Positions 46,801 through 59,022 of a stretch of DNA of 64,000 bases are shown piece by piece; the stretch's first letter is position 1; every line of letters starts with the position of its first letter. The position numbers were made by a program, and so were the translations under genes. The stretch covers positions 3,363,001 to 3,427,000 of the forward strand of contig NC_068935.1 in assembly GCF_023091745.1 (NCBI RefSeq), given 5' to 3'. This stretch comes from Budorcas taxicolor (lineage: Eukaryota > Chordata > Mammalia > Artiodactyla > Bovidae). The notes below the pieces were generated by a model. It had not been told where the DNA came from. It was given only the letters and a program-made list of their open reading frames with translations, and made no database searches.

Positions 46801-48262
46801 CTAAATTTAAAAGGTAAGGAAGAAGTCAATTTTACTTAGTAAGAATCATAATGTCTTTACATTCTTATTAGAATACAAATATCCTGAGGCCAATATATTG
46901 TGCTCTTGTTTTTTCCTTAACCTATAGCAAGCTAGATAGCTCTATAGTAAAAGCAAACTATACCTCTTGCACAGAGTAGGAACTTAAAAACAAATATTGC
47001 ATAATAACACAGAAGCAAAGCTCAGGAGCAGATACACCATCATGAATAAGAGAAAGAAACAGGAGGAGACAACATAAAGAAAACAAGAGATAATTATTTC
47101 ATTTTTAGTAGGAAATGTTTATTTAAATATCTAAGCAAGTGCTATCACTTTGATGGTGAAAGAATTTCAAATATATAATGTCTAATAATTACACTTTGTT
47201 AAGTATATGGAGATGGAGATTAAATGGAATAATAGAAGTGAAACTGCTTTGAAAAGTTGAAATAGCTGTACCGAAATCAGGTGTTGTACATACACACCCC
47301 AGAATAGGCTTGCAATGGAGATTTTGATGCTTACTGCCCTTTGGTATTAAAAGTTATACCAAATACCAAACTGCAGTTTGAAAATTCCAGATCAACCAAC
47401 CGAATTAATTGAAATACTGTTCCACATAATGCTTTTTAGAAAAATCTATAAAACCAGGCATGTTGTATTGCCACAAAGTAAAAGAGAATTCCTAGGTAGA
47501 GTAATAAAAAATGCATAAAATAATTGGTGTTTTGTAATATTTGAAATCATGAATGTCTGTCTGTATATATTCAACACCAAGGACCAATATACAGATTGTT
47601 CCAACAGAAAATGTTCAGGAGGAATCAGCTTTAATTTACCAGAGTTAACTTGATGAAACTAGGTGATTTTTGATTAAGAGCTTTTGTTCCTGGTACCTCT
47701 GAGAATTAACTTGTCTATCGAACCAGACACAAAATAGCTATACCCACATTTGGTTGTTTGAACTAAAAAGTTAAACTAAAGTCTCAACCAATTCAGAATC
47801 AGTGTAGCAGATGTTTTGATATTTCAGTTTTGCCCTGCATTGATATTTCATTTTTAGAAGCTATATATATTTTTTTCCAGTTCCAGCTGGTTCATTTGTT
47901 GATTTAGGTTAAAAATCTCAGTAGAAAAAAGGTATGGATTGGTTCAGATTACAGTATATTTTATAAGCTCAGCAAATTAGCATATATTTGTTATTTTTTA
48001 ATGGGGGATGCCATTCATGCTTAGTGCCAGGATGTTATTTTAGTTGTTAGAAATTAGGTTATGCAATTATTTGGCAGTTATGTCAAAACAACTGTTTTTT
48101 ATCACAATGACCCAATTAACCCTCAGACAGCAATATATGTGTTTATGAATATGTATGCATTTAGATGCTACCTAAAAACATAAGATGTGAAAGCCCCACT
48201 TCAAGAGTTTGTTGTTATTCTTAAGGTAATGGCTAAGTTATATTTTCATTGGGTCTGGATTG
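46801..48262. other. 1.46 kb non-repetitive AT-rich DNA
   Basis: No young repeat and no ORF with a recognisable domain. Nothing else can be supported. Confidence 0.5.
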
Positions 48263-49083
48263 ACTGTCAGTTCAGTTCAGTTGATCAGTCATGTCCTACT
48301 CTTTGCGACCCCATGGACTGCAGCCTGCCAGGCTTCCCTGTCTATGACCAATTCCCAGAGCTTGCTCAAACGCATGTCCATCCCGTTGGCGATGCCATCA
48401 AACCATCTCATCCTCTGTCATCCCCTTCTCCTCCTGCTTTCAATCTTTCCCAGCATCAGGGTCTTTTCTAATGAGTCAGTTCTTCACATCAGGTGGCCAA
48501 AGTATTGGAGCTTCATCTTCAGGATAAGTCTGTCCAATGAATATTAAGGACTGATTTCCCTTAGGATGGACTGGTTTGATTTCCTTGCAGTCCAAGAGAG
48601 TCTCAAGGGTCTTCTCCAACATCACAGTTCAAAAGCATCAATTCTTCGGTGCTCAGCTTTCTTTATAGTCCAATTCTCACATCCGTACATAACTACTAGA
48701 TAAATGATAGCTTTGACTAGATGGACCTTTGTCGATAAAGTAATGTCTCTGCTTTTTAATATGCTGTCTAGGTTGCTCATAGCTTTTCTTCCAAGGAGCA
48801 AGTGTCTTTTAATTTCATGGCTGCAGTCACCATCTGCAGTGATTTTGGAGTCCAAGGAAACAAAGTCTCTCACTGTTTCCATCATTTCCCCATCTATTTG
48901 CCATGAAGTGATGGGACTGGAAGCCATGATCTTAGTTTTTTGAATGTCAAATTTTAAGCCAGCTTTTTCACTCCCCTCTTTCACTTTCATCAAGAGGCTC
49001 TTTAGTTTCTCATAGCTTTCTGCCATAAGTGTGGTGTCATCTGAGGTTATCAATATTTTCCCTGGAAATCTTGATTTCAGGCT
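48263..49083 (-). mobile_element. BovB LINE 3' part
   Basis: A reversed BovB from its (AGTTC)n tail (~48270) to the RT active-site region near 49045, where the Tyr-Ala codons are deleted so the motif reads only DD. A 143-codon open part (49053-48622) contains 'KTKIMASSPITSWQIDGE' and 'VMYGCENWTIKKAEH'. Confidence 0.94.
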
Positions 49084-49794
49084 GTAAACACTGTAGAAAT
49101 GTTTATATAATAATAATTATAAGCCTTAATGGCTGACCCAAACTGAAACTGCCAATTTTAAATATCTGATGTTAGAAATGGATATTCTAGTAAGACTAGT
49201 TGTTAGTCAACTTTATTCTTCTCAGACTTTGTATGTTACTGGTGTTTACATCACCATATTTGAAGAAACTAGATTTTTGAGAAAAGCAAATGCTATTAAA
49301 GAGTTAAAAAATTGGACCTATAAGAAAAAGAACTGGTTTGTTATAGAGAAAAAGTTCCTGAAGGATAATTAAATACAAACCTTTAATATTTTTAGTACTT
49401 TCTAAAGAAAAATGAGCAAAGCTAAATGGCTGTTTCTGAGGTGTGTCAAGCTGGAGGCTATTAGTTTTGTCTTGCAGGAAAGACACATTTTAAAATTATG
49501 TCTTAACTGTGTAACTAATTCCAGATACATATTATCTATGGACTTAGTGGAATTCCCACTTTGGAATACAGTTAGAGATAAACTCCATTGTCTTTGGCAT
49601 AAATCCATAGTTTTCAAACCTGGTTTGTCATAAGAATTCCTTAAAGGCACTGGAAAAAATTTCCTGTACTCTACAACTCCTGGGAAATTGTATTGAGTAG
49701 GTTTGTTTTGGAACCAGGAATCTGTTTTGTAAAGCTCCTCACATAGATGGTAATGATGAACCATATATGAGACCAATGAAGATAACTAAATAGA
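49084..49794. other. Non-repetitive intergenic DNA
   Basis: About 710 bp. A 124-codon - ORF (49776-49402) has no domain I recognise and no gene context. Confidence 0.5.
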
Positions 49795-50062
49795 ATTCCA
49801 AGATCAAGATGTTGGCAGATTTAGTGTCTAGTAATGGCTTCCTGGTTCAAAGCTGACTCTCTTTTAACTCTCCTCATAAGGGAGAAGGCTTAAAGGATCT
49901 TTGTTAGGTCTCTTTTATAAAGGAGAGGGCTCCCACTCCTGAGGGCTCTGTACCCATGACCTAATCATCTCCCAAAGTCCCTGCCTTCAGATTCCATCAA
50001 CACTGAGGATCAGGTTTCAACAAATGAATTTGAAGGCGAACACATTCAGTTTATGGCAAAAA
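49795..50062 (-). mobile_element. MaLR-type LTR fragment (MLT1/MST-like)
   Basis: Reversed ERVL-MaLR LTR text: 'ccaagatcaagatgttggca', 'tagtgtctagtaatggct', 'gggctctgtacccatgac', 'ctaatcatctcccaaagtcc' and 'ggtttcaacaaatgaatt'. Old and truncated. Confidence 0.85.
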
Positions 50063-50669
50063 CTTTTTAACCCTCAGATTCTTAATTCTGTGATAAGTGT
50101 CTTATGAAGACCTCATTCAACTCTAGGGCTTTATGATTATAGTGTTAATATTCACATGAACCAGTCAGTTTTTATTTCATATATACCCTAAAGATCTCAA
50201 TTATGTAAGACAGCATCAGTTTCAAAATTTTATAGTAGTCCTTGAAGCATAATTTGATTGTATTTCAGTTATATGAAAAATCAAACATCTCTTTTCAGAG
50301 AAGTAGAGGAGAGTGACCCCTCCCACCACTGTGTAAACTAGCAGGGTTCCTGCTAATTAACACACTATGATACATTAGTATCATAAGGCATGAATTTTTT
50401 TTTTAAAGATGGACCTTGGAGATGAAATTAAGTTTAGAAAATAATAAAATTTCTAATTTATGGAATAAATGACATTTTCTATAAATTATATATATATATT
50501 TCCTCTTTCCCCAATCCATTAGATTTCTCGCTTGCTAATTCTGCAATCTGTAGCCTTACAAACGCGTTCTAAATCTTCCCAACTGTCTGCTAGGAAACTA
50601 GCCCTGAAGTGCAGACAAGATTCTATAATTTATGTTAATGATTGCTTAGGTCCTTTTTTAGTGGTACAT
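50063..50669. other. Non-repetitive intergenic DNA
   Basis: About 600 bp, with a short (TA)n near 50487-50502. No gene seen. Confidence 0.5.
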
Positions 50670-50682
50670 AGCTTTAAAACAT

Positions 50683-50956
50683 GGAGAAGGCAATGGCACT
50701 CCACTCCAGTACTCATCCCTGGAAAATCCATGGATGGAGGAGCCTGGTAGGCTGCAGTCCATGGGGTCGCTAAGAGTTGGACATGACTGAGCGGTTTCAC
50801 TTTCACTTTTTACTTTCATACATTGGAGAAGGAAATGGCAACCCACTCCAGTGTTCTTGCCTGGAGAATCCCAGGGACGGGGGAGCCTGGTGGGCTGCCG
50901 TCTATCATGTCGCACAGAGTTGGACACAACTGAAGCGACTTAGCAGCAGCAGCAGC
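50683..50956 (+). mobile_element. Bov-A2 SINE with 13-bp TSD
   Basis: A + strand Bov-A2 dimer with (CAG)n tail, flanked by 'agctttaaaacat' at 50670-50682 and 50957-50969. The perfect 13-bp TSD and low divergence suggest a young insertion. Confidence 0.97.
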
Positions 50957-50969
50957 AGCTTTAAAACAT

Positions 50970-52117
50970 TCATCTATAGCTAAGAGTCCAAGCACATGTG
51001 TAAATAAATGTTTGCCACCTCTAAAAATATGTCCTAGCCAAAGCCTATCCTCATACTATGGAAAAGAGCTCTGATGTGATGATACTTGAGATGAATGTAG
51101 TTGGTTTCCTGAGCTGATAAAAATCTCTTAATATCTACTTTTTCAGTATATGTTTTACAATCACTGTCGACCTTGAAAAACAGTAACTGGTAGGTGTTAA
51201 TTAACTCCTCTCCATTTACACTTTTTCATAATCTGCAACATTCTTTCTCACATACACAAATATGTAAAAGGGGGGCTTTAAAAGTAATAGCTGTCAATTT
51301 TGCTAGCTAGTCCTTGCCATAAGACTATATAATTCACTGGTCTGCAAAAGAACTATGATCTAAAATATATTAAAGGTTATACATAAATGCAAAAACAAAA
51401 AAAACACAATTGATATTTATGGATTTTGAGTCTTATATATAAGCAAAATCTGTGTAGACTACTAGACACAGTCTGATAAAATGTCAAAATGGTTCCCTAA
51501 GGGAAATCAAAATGATGTTTCAGCATACCATTTTTAACAGCCCCCACTGTTCTTTGATACTCCCTGATTTGCCTGGGGAAAGGGTTGTCACAGAAGTGCT
51601 AAAAAGGCACCTACAAAAAATAAAACCATAAGCAGATATTGCTAAGAGGGAAAAGACACATGGTAGCTGTCTCCAAGATTTCTCAGCTGAAATTCACTTT
51701 TGTAATTACATTTATACAGTCACATGAACATACAGGACTTCTAAACTGATTCATTAAAACCATAATAAAGGTTTCATTTGAAAACAATATATAACCGTCA
51801 CTACTACCTAGTACTTACAGATTTCTATATGGTCAACATCTTTGGAGAAAACTAATCAGCTAATAGCCACCACTATTCCCTACATAGATTATTTATTTCT
51901 TCCATATATATATAGAGAGAAAGATTTGAATAATTTTCCTAGCCCTTGGAGGCAATCAAAGATAATATTGAAATCTATTTCCAACCCCATATATCAATCA
52001 GTAGAGCAGGCTGCTTAGTTCTTCTTGGTCTCTTAATTAAAAAAAAAAAAAAAAAAAAACAAAGAAGAACCCTCCACCCCAAACAAAACACAATGATAAA
52101 ATAAAAATAATAGTAAC
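50970..52117. other. 1.15 kb non-repetitive DNA with a poly-A
   Basis: Contains a ~21-A run at 52038-52060 and a short (TA)n/(GA)n near 51906. No gene is seen. Confidence 0.5.
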
Positions 52118-52335
52118 TACCATATTCTAAGTACCACCTATTTGCCAGACCTGAATTAGAAGTTTACATCTGTTATTTTATTTAATTTAACCTGCGCAAT
52201 GACTATTTGATGGAATAGATGACTGTTTACATTGTACAAATGAGGAAGATACAGTTATTGGTGTATAAACCCACATCTAGCCAGTGGCAGACTTGGGCTG
52301 TTTGTGAATGCAGCTGTTTCTAATTCTCCAGGGCT
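52118..52335 (-). mobile_element. MIR SINE (fossil)
   Basis: Reversed MIR: 'ccacctatttgccagacctg', 'ttacatctgttattttattt', 'tttacattgtacaaatgagg' and 'ctagccagtggcagacttgg' follow the MIR order. Diverged, as expected for a pre-ruminant element. Confidence 0.85.
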
Positions 52336-52465
52336 TGTATGCTTCTTCCTGAATGACACTTCCTCTCTCAGCATAACATTACGTGCAAACTTAGACTAAC
52401 ACTTTCAAGGTTTTCTAAGAAAACAGTAGTCAGGTAAACATAAGAATAAGGTCCAGAAATATATA

Positions 52466-52675
52466 AGGGTAAGTGAAGTCGCTCAGTTGTGTTCAACAGT
52501 TTGCAACCCCATGGACTGTAGCCTACCAGGCTCTTCTGTCCATGGGATTTTCCAGGCAAGAATACTGGAGGTCGTTGCTGTTTCCTTCTTCAGGAGATCT
52601 TCCTGATCCAGGGATTGAACCCAGGTCTCCCACATTGTAGGCAGACTCTTAACCGTCTGAGCCACCAGGGAAGTT
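52466..52675 (-). mobile_element. Bov-tA SINE with 12-bp TSD
   Basis: A full reversed Bov-tA flanked by a perfect 'cagaaatatata' at 52454-52465 and 52676-52687. Confidence 0.97.
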
Positions 52676-52845
52676 CAGAAATATATAGATTAAATATGAA
52701 GTGGTTAGGACAGGAGGTGAGATGGCAGTTGTAACAAAAGTAAAAATAAATTGGAGAGCAAGAGACTGCTTTAAAATGTAGATAAGGATATGTTTTCAAA
52801 TTGTGAAACTGCCAGGAAAGTAAATTTTTCTATTAAAAAAAATTA

Positions 52846-53017
52846 AAGTGAAAGTCACTTGTGTCCGACTCTTTGTGGCCCCATGGAACTCTCCAGGCCA
52901 AAATACTGGAGTGGGTAGCCATTCCCTTCTCCAGGGGATCTTCCCAACCCAGGGACGAAACCCAGGTCTCCCGCATTGCAGGCAGATTCTTTACCAGCTG
53001 AGCCACCAAGGAAGACT
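52846..53017 (-). mobile_element. Bov-tA SINE
   Basis: A reversed Bov-tA with an internal deletion in the Bov-A body (after 'ccccatgga'). Its tRNA-like head ('gagccaccaaggaag') is at the right end. The flanks share an 'aaaaaaattaa'-like sequence. Confidence 0.93.
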
Positions 53018-53505
53018 CTAAAAAAGAATTAAGTTTCAAGAAAAAAAGATACTTCTGATGCTTGGTCCTGAATATTCAACAGACCAAAAATATATATTTA
53101 AAAATATTTGTTTTGGTACAAAGGAAAAAAAAAAAAAAAAAGAGGGGAGGGCACAGCATCAAAATTAAAGACACTAATCCTTTGGTCTGGTATTAACAAA
53201 TTTCATCTTTAAAACTTCATCAAATATTATTTTCAAATATTCCCAAAATATAAATGGTAAATGGAGAGCAAATTTGTGAAAAGTTTGAGGGAGACAGCAA
53301 GCTGAACTCATTTTTTGATATTGCAGTGAGGAAACATGCCTAATTCTGATATGCTAGCCTCTTTATTGGATTATCCTTATATTTTGGCTATACCTTAAAG
53401 TAACAATGTTAAAAAACTATCTAGAACAATAATGTCATCACAAACTATACCTGCTTAGATGTTATTTCTAGCTGGTATTCCCACCTATGTATAAAGAGAT
53501 GACTC
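53018..53505. other. Non-repetitive DNA with a poly-A run
   Basis: A ~18-A run near 53124-53141; nothing else recognised. Confidence 0.55.
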
Positions 53506-55378
53506 TTCAGTTCAGTTCAGTCGCTCACTCATGTCCGACTCTTTGCGACCCTATGAATCACAGCACACCAGGCCTCCCTGTCCATCACCAACTCCCGGAG
53601 TTCACATCCATCGAGTCCATGATGCCATCCAGCCATCTCATTCTCGGTCGTCCCCTTCTCCTCCTGCCCCAATGCCTCCCAGCATCAGAGTCTTTTCCAA
53701 TGAGTCAACTCTTCGCATGAGGTGGCCAAAGTACTGGAGCTTCAGCTTTAGCATCATTCCTTCCAAAGAAATCCCAGGGTTGATTTCCTTCAGAATGGAC
53801 TGGTTGGATCTCCTTGCAGTCCAAGGGACTCTCAAGAGTCTTCTCCAACACCACAGTTCAAAAGCATCAATTCTTCGGCGCTCAGCCTTCTTCACAGTCC
53901 AACTCTCACATCCGTACATGACCACAGGAAAAACTATAGCCTTGACTAGACGGACCTTAGTCAGCAAAGTAATGTCTCTGCTTTTGAATATACTATCTAG
54001 GTTGGTCATAATTTTTCTTCCAAGGAGTAAGCGTCTTTTAATTTCATGGCTGCAGCCACCATCTGCAGTGATTTTGGAGCCCAAAAAAATAAAGTCTGAC
54101 ATTGTTTCCACTGTTTCCCCATCTATTTCCCATGAAGTGATGGGACCAGATGCCGTGATCTTCGTTTTCTGAGTGTTGAGCTTTAAGCCAACTTTTTCAC
54201 TCTCCTCTTTCACTTTCATCAAGAGGCTTTTTAGCTCCTCTTCACTTTCTGCCATAAGGGTGATGTCATCTGCATATCTGAGGTTATTGATATTTCTCCC
54301 GGCAATCTTGATTCCAGTTTATGTTCTTCCAGTCCAGCGTTTCTCATGATGTACTCTGCATATAAGTTAAATAAGCAGGGTGACAATATACAGCCTTGAC
54401 ATACTCCTTTTCCTATTTGGAAGCAGTCTGTTGTTCCATGTCCAGTTCTAACTGTTGCTTCCTGACCTGCATACAGGTTTCTCAAGAGGCAGGTCAGGTG
54501 GTCTGGTATTCCCATCTCTTTCAGAATTGTCCACACTTTATTGTGATCCACACAGTCAAAGGCTTTGGCATAGGCAATAAAGCAGAAGTTTTTCTGGAAC
54601 TCTCTTGCTTTTTCCATGATCCAGCGGATGTTGGCAATTTGATCTCTGGTTCCTCTGCCTTTTCTAAAACCAGCTTGAACATCAGGGATTTCACAGTTCA
54701 CGTATTGCCGAAGCCTGGCTTGGAGAATTTTGAGCATTACTTTACTAGCATGTGAGATGAGTGCAATTGTGCGGTAGTTTGAGCATTCTTTGGCATTGCC
54801 TTTCTTTGGAATTGGAATGAACATTGACCTTTTTCAGTCCCGTGGCCACTGCTGAGTTTTCCAAATTTGCTGGCATATTGAGTACAGCCCTTTCACAGCA
54901 TCATCTTTCACGATTTGAAACAGCTCAACTGGAATTCCATCACCTCCACTAGCTTTGTTCGTAGTGATGCTTTCTAAGGCCCACTTGACTTCACATTCCA
55001 GGATGTCTGGCTCTAGATGAGTGATCACACCATCGTGATTATCTGGGTCATGAAGATCGTTTTTGTACAGTTCTTCTGTGTATTATTGCCACCTCTTCTT
55101 AATATCTTCTGCTTCTGTTAGGTCCATACCATTTCTGTCCTTTATTGAGCCCATCTTTGCATGAAATGTTCCCTTGGTATCTCTAATTTTCTTGAAGAGA
55201 TCTCTAGTCTTTCCCATTCTGTTGTTTTCCTCTATTTCTTTGCGTTGATCACTGAAGAAGGCTTTCTTATCTCTTCTTGCTATTCTTTGGAACTCTGCAT
55301 TCAGATGCTTATATCTTTCCTTTTCTCCTTTGCTTTTCACCTCTCTTCTTTTCACAGCTATTTGTAAGACCTCCCTAA
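53506..55378 (-). mobile_element. BovB LINE, 3' two-thirds
   Basis: A reversed ~1.87-kb BovB from the (AGTTC)n tail to the linker ('VLQIAVKRREVKSKGEKER' near 55375). The RT is partly open: 54824-54231 carries 'ALISHASKVMLKILQARL', 'GFRKGRGTRDQIAN' and 'YAKAFDCVDHNK' (D of 'FIDYAK' changed to A); a frameshift lies near 54310; then YADD (54265-54276, intact) and 54255-53638 to 'MLGGIG'. The endonuclease is missing. Dead, but with few lesions. Confidence 0.95.
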
Positions 55379-56847
55379 TCACAGTAATCTGTGCTTAGTT
55401 CAGTTCAGTTCAGTTCAATTGCTCAGGCATGTCCGACTCTTTGTGACCCCATTAACCTCAGCACACCAGGCCTCCCTCTCCATCACCAACTCCCAGAGTT
55501 TGCATATACTCATGCCCATTGACTCAGTGATGCTATCCAACCATTTCATTCTCTATTGTCCCTTTCTCCTCCTGCCCTCAATCTTTCTCAGCATAATGGT
55601 CTTTTCAAAAGAGTCAGCACTTCATACCAGGTGGTGAAAGTATTAGAGTTTCAGCTTCAACATCACTCCTTCTAATGTACACCCAGGACTGATCTCCTTT
55701 AGGATGTAATGGATGGATCTTGCAGTCCAAGGGACACTCAAGTGTCTTCTCCAACACCACAGTTCAAAAGCATCAATTCTTTGGTGCTCAGCCTTCTTTA
55801 CAGTCCAACTCTCACATCCATACATGACTACTGGAAAAACCATAGCCTTGACTAAACAGACCTTTGTTGACAAAGTAATGTCTCTGCTTTTTAATATGCT
55901 GTTTAGGTTGTTCATAACTTTCCTTCCAAGGAGTAAGTGTTTTTTAATTTCATGGTTACAATCACCATCTGCAGTGATTTTGGAGCCCAGAAAATTAAAG
56001 TCATCCACTGTTTCCACTGTTTCCCCATCTATTTACCATGAAGTGATGGGACCAGATTCCATGATCTTAGTTTTCTTAATGTTGAGCTTTAAGCCAAGTT
56101 TTTCACTCTCCTCTTTCACTTTCATCAAGAAGTTCTTTAGTTCTGCACTTTCTGCCATCAAGGTAGTGTCATCTGTGTATCTGAAGTTACTAATATTTTT
56201 CCTGGCAATCTTGATTCCAGCTTGTGCTTCCTCCACCCCAGCATTTCTCATGATGTACTGTGCATAGAAGTTAAATAAGCAGGGTGACAGTAAACAGCCT
56301 TGATGTACTCCTTTCCCTATTTAGAACCAGTCTATTGTTCTGTGTCCAGCTGTAACTGTTGCTTCCTGACCTGCATACAGGTTTCTCAAGAGGCATGTCA
56401 GTTGGTCTGTTATTCTCATCTCCTTCAGAAATTTCCACAGTTTATTGTGATCCACACAGTTAAAGGCTTTGGCATGATCAAAAAAGCAGAAATAGATGTT
56501 TTTTTGGAACTCTCTTGCTTTTTTGATGATCCAGCAGATGTTGGCAATTTGATCTCTGGTTCCTCTGCCTTTTTTAAAACTAGCTTGAACATCTGGAAGT
56601 TCACGGTTCATGTATTGATGAAACATGGCTTGGAGAATTTTAAGCATTACTTTACTAGCATGTGAGATGAGTGCAGTTGTGTGGTAATTTGAGCATTCTT
56701 TGGCATTGCCTTTCTTTGGAATTGGAATGAAAACTGACCTATTCCAGTCCTGTGGCCACTGCTGAGTTTTCCAAATTTGCTGGCACGTTGAGTGCAGCAC
56801 TTTCACAGCATAGTCTTTCAGGATGAGAAATAGCTCAACTGGAATTC

Positions 56848-58107
56848 TGTCAGGAGCCAGCATGAGGAATCCCGCCCGTGACAAGGTCATGCGGAAGGAA
56901 GCCTGACAAAATGCAAGGACGTGATAGGCTTCAGGGGTTCCCCCTGGAAATTCCTGAGCATCCACCCCCCAAGACCAGAATCTGCCTGCTTTACTGTGTT
57001 ATGCTTTCCACCTACTCTTCTGTCATTAACAGGGGACTGTCCCCCCCCCCCCCCCTTTTTCTGGAAAAAAATTAGAGCTTTTAGATAATAAATTTCCTGG
57101 GCATAATACGAGTGTTTCAACCCAAAAACCCCTCTGATGGCTTTCTAGCCTGCCTGCAGGACTCATAAAGCTGCGCATGTGATTGTTTGAGGCCTCTGGA
57201 CTGTGGAAGGCACAGGAAGCTTAAAACATCCTAGGAATGTTGAGGCTTCTGAGGAGTCAAAATCATTAGAATAGGACTGATTAAAGGTTTCATTTGTTGA
57301 GCCAATACTTGCTGTCAAATTTTCAGATCTTTTATTTGTAGATATAGTTGGTATATAGAAAAACAGGTAGTAGACCTGGTATTAGCAACACTAGATCTTT
57401 GAGTTAAGTACTTTCTTTGTTATAACCCACTGCACCTTTGTTCTATAGGAATGTAACTTTTCTGTACTTTGAGGGTGATGCAGAGTAAAGAAAAAACACT
57501 TCTAGGGAAAAGGAGTTTTCTGGACAATTATCCAGGAAGAGAGCCATAAAAATGTTAACAAGCCTCTTGGCCAGAAGATAACGTAAACCACCTGAGACCT
57601 TTTGTATATGGGAGGGTATGCAAAAAGAAAGCCTTGTCTCAATGAGGGTCAGGACAGCTGCCCCTGCATAACTCTATTTCTTTATGTACAACTTGGGGTA
57701 TATAAGCTGATTTTGAAAAATAGTTTTTGGAGTCTTGCACCGATGCTGGGCTTCCCCATGTTGTTCTTTTCTTTTTCCGGCTGAATTCCCATGTGGAGCA
57801 GGGAGGCTCATCATGTCTACTTATTTGTCCCGGCTTCTAAGATCCATAAGAGAGAGAGCCCAAGGCGGGGCACTCTCCGATATGCAAACGGACGCCGGTG
57901 GCCTAATGTAGATGGTGCAAGTTCCTTGTCTGGAACTTTATTGGCTTTCCACATAATCCAAGTTATTCAGCCCTCTTTCTCTACTTAATTTTCCTACTGT
58001 ACTACTGTTTCTTAATCTAATCTTATATCAATAAATAAATAAGTCTTTCCTCGTCAATGGCGTCCCCGCTTCGAATTCCCTGGATCCACCAGGGCTGGAC
58101 CCTGGCA
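56848..58107 (+). mobile_element. Solo LTR, class II ERV type (BTLTR1-like)
   Basis: A 1260-bp LTR, 'tgtcaggagccagcatgagg' to 'agggctggaccctggca', with a perfect 6-bp TSD 'gaattc' (56842-56847, 58108-58113). A TATA-like 'gtatataagctg' at about 57698 and an 'aataaataaataa' poly-A-signal region at about 58031 place U3, R and U5 in the usual order. A C-run lies at 57038-57054. No internal retroviral genes. Confidence 0.95.
57698..57709 (+). promoter_or_regulatory. TATA-like element of the solo LTR
   Basis: 'gtatataagctg' lies about 330 bp upstream of the AATAAA cluster, consistent with the U3/R layout of a retroviral LTR. Function is inferred only. Confidence 0.5.
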
Positions 58108-59022
58108 GAATTCCATCACCTCCACTAGCTTTGCTCGTAGTGATGCTTTCTAAGGCCCACTTGACTTCACATTTCAGGATGTCTGGCTCTAGATGAGTGA
58201 TCACACCATCATGATTATCTGGGTCATGAAGGTCTTTTTTGTACAGTTCTTCTGTGTATTATTGCCACCTCTTAATATCTTTTGCTTCTTTTAGTTCCAT
58301 ACCTTTTCTGTTCTTTATTGAGCCCATCTTTGCATTAAATATTCCCTTGATATCTCTAATTTTCTTGAGATCTCTAGTCGTTCCTATTTTATTGTTTTCC
58401 TCTATTTCTTTGCATTGATCACTGTATAAGGCTTTCTTATCTCTTCTTGCTATTCTTTGGAACTCTGCATTCAAATGGGTATATCTTTCCTTTACCTCTT
58501 TGCTTTTCACTTATCTTCTTTTCACAACTATTTGTAAGGCCCCCTCACACAGCCATTTTGCTTTTTTGCATTTCTTTTTCTTGGGAATGGTCTTGATCCC
58601 TGTGTCCTGTACAATGTCATGAACCTTCATCCATAGTTCATCAGGCACTCTATCTATCAGATCTAGGCCCTTAAATCTATTTCTCACTTCCACTGTATAA
58701 TCATAAAGGATTTGATTTAGGTCATACCTGAGTGGTCTAGATTTTTTCCATACTTTCTTCAATTTAAGTCTGAATTTGGCAATAAGGAGCTCATGATCTG
58801 AGCCACAGTCAGCTCCTGGTCTTGTTTTTGCTGACTATATAGAGCTTCTCCACCTTCAGCTATAAAGAATATAATCAATCTAATTTTTGTGTTGACCATC
58901 TGGTGATGTCCATGTGCAGAGTCTTCTCTTGTGTTGTTGGAAGAGGATGTTTGCTATGACCAGCGCATTCTCTTGGCAAAACTCTATTAGCCTTTGCCCT
59001 GCTTCATTCTGTATCCAAGGCC

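Larger units (their letters stand above)
55397..59022 (-). mobile_element. BovB LINE split by a solo LTR
   Basis: A second reversed BovB begins 18 bp beyond the first. Left part 55397-56847 (tail, RT with active site YTDD at 56168-56179) and right part 58108-59022 (linker and endonuclease 3' part up to 'FGLG..NEAGQRLIEF'-like text). The LTR at 56848-58107 separates them; removal rejoins 'ctcaactggaattc' to 'catcacctcc'. Many stops and frameshifts. Confidence 0.94.

Noticed and set aside
49402..49776. 124-codon ORF on -
   Set aside because: The longest ORF in unassigned DNA, but no domain, no gene context and nothing to show it is translated.
53531..54172. A 213-codon open frame on +
   Set aside because: It is the antisense shadow of the BovB RT C-terminus; the same pattern recurs on the opposite strand of every BovB (for example 4644-5198, 34685-35242, 62742-63308).
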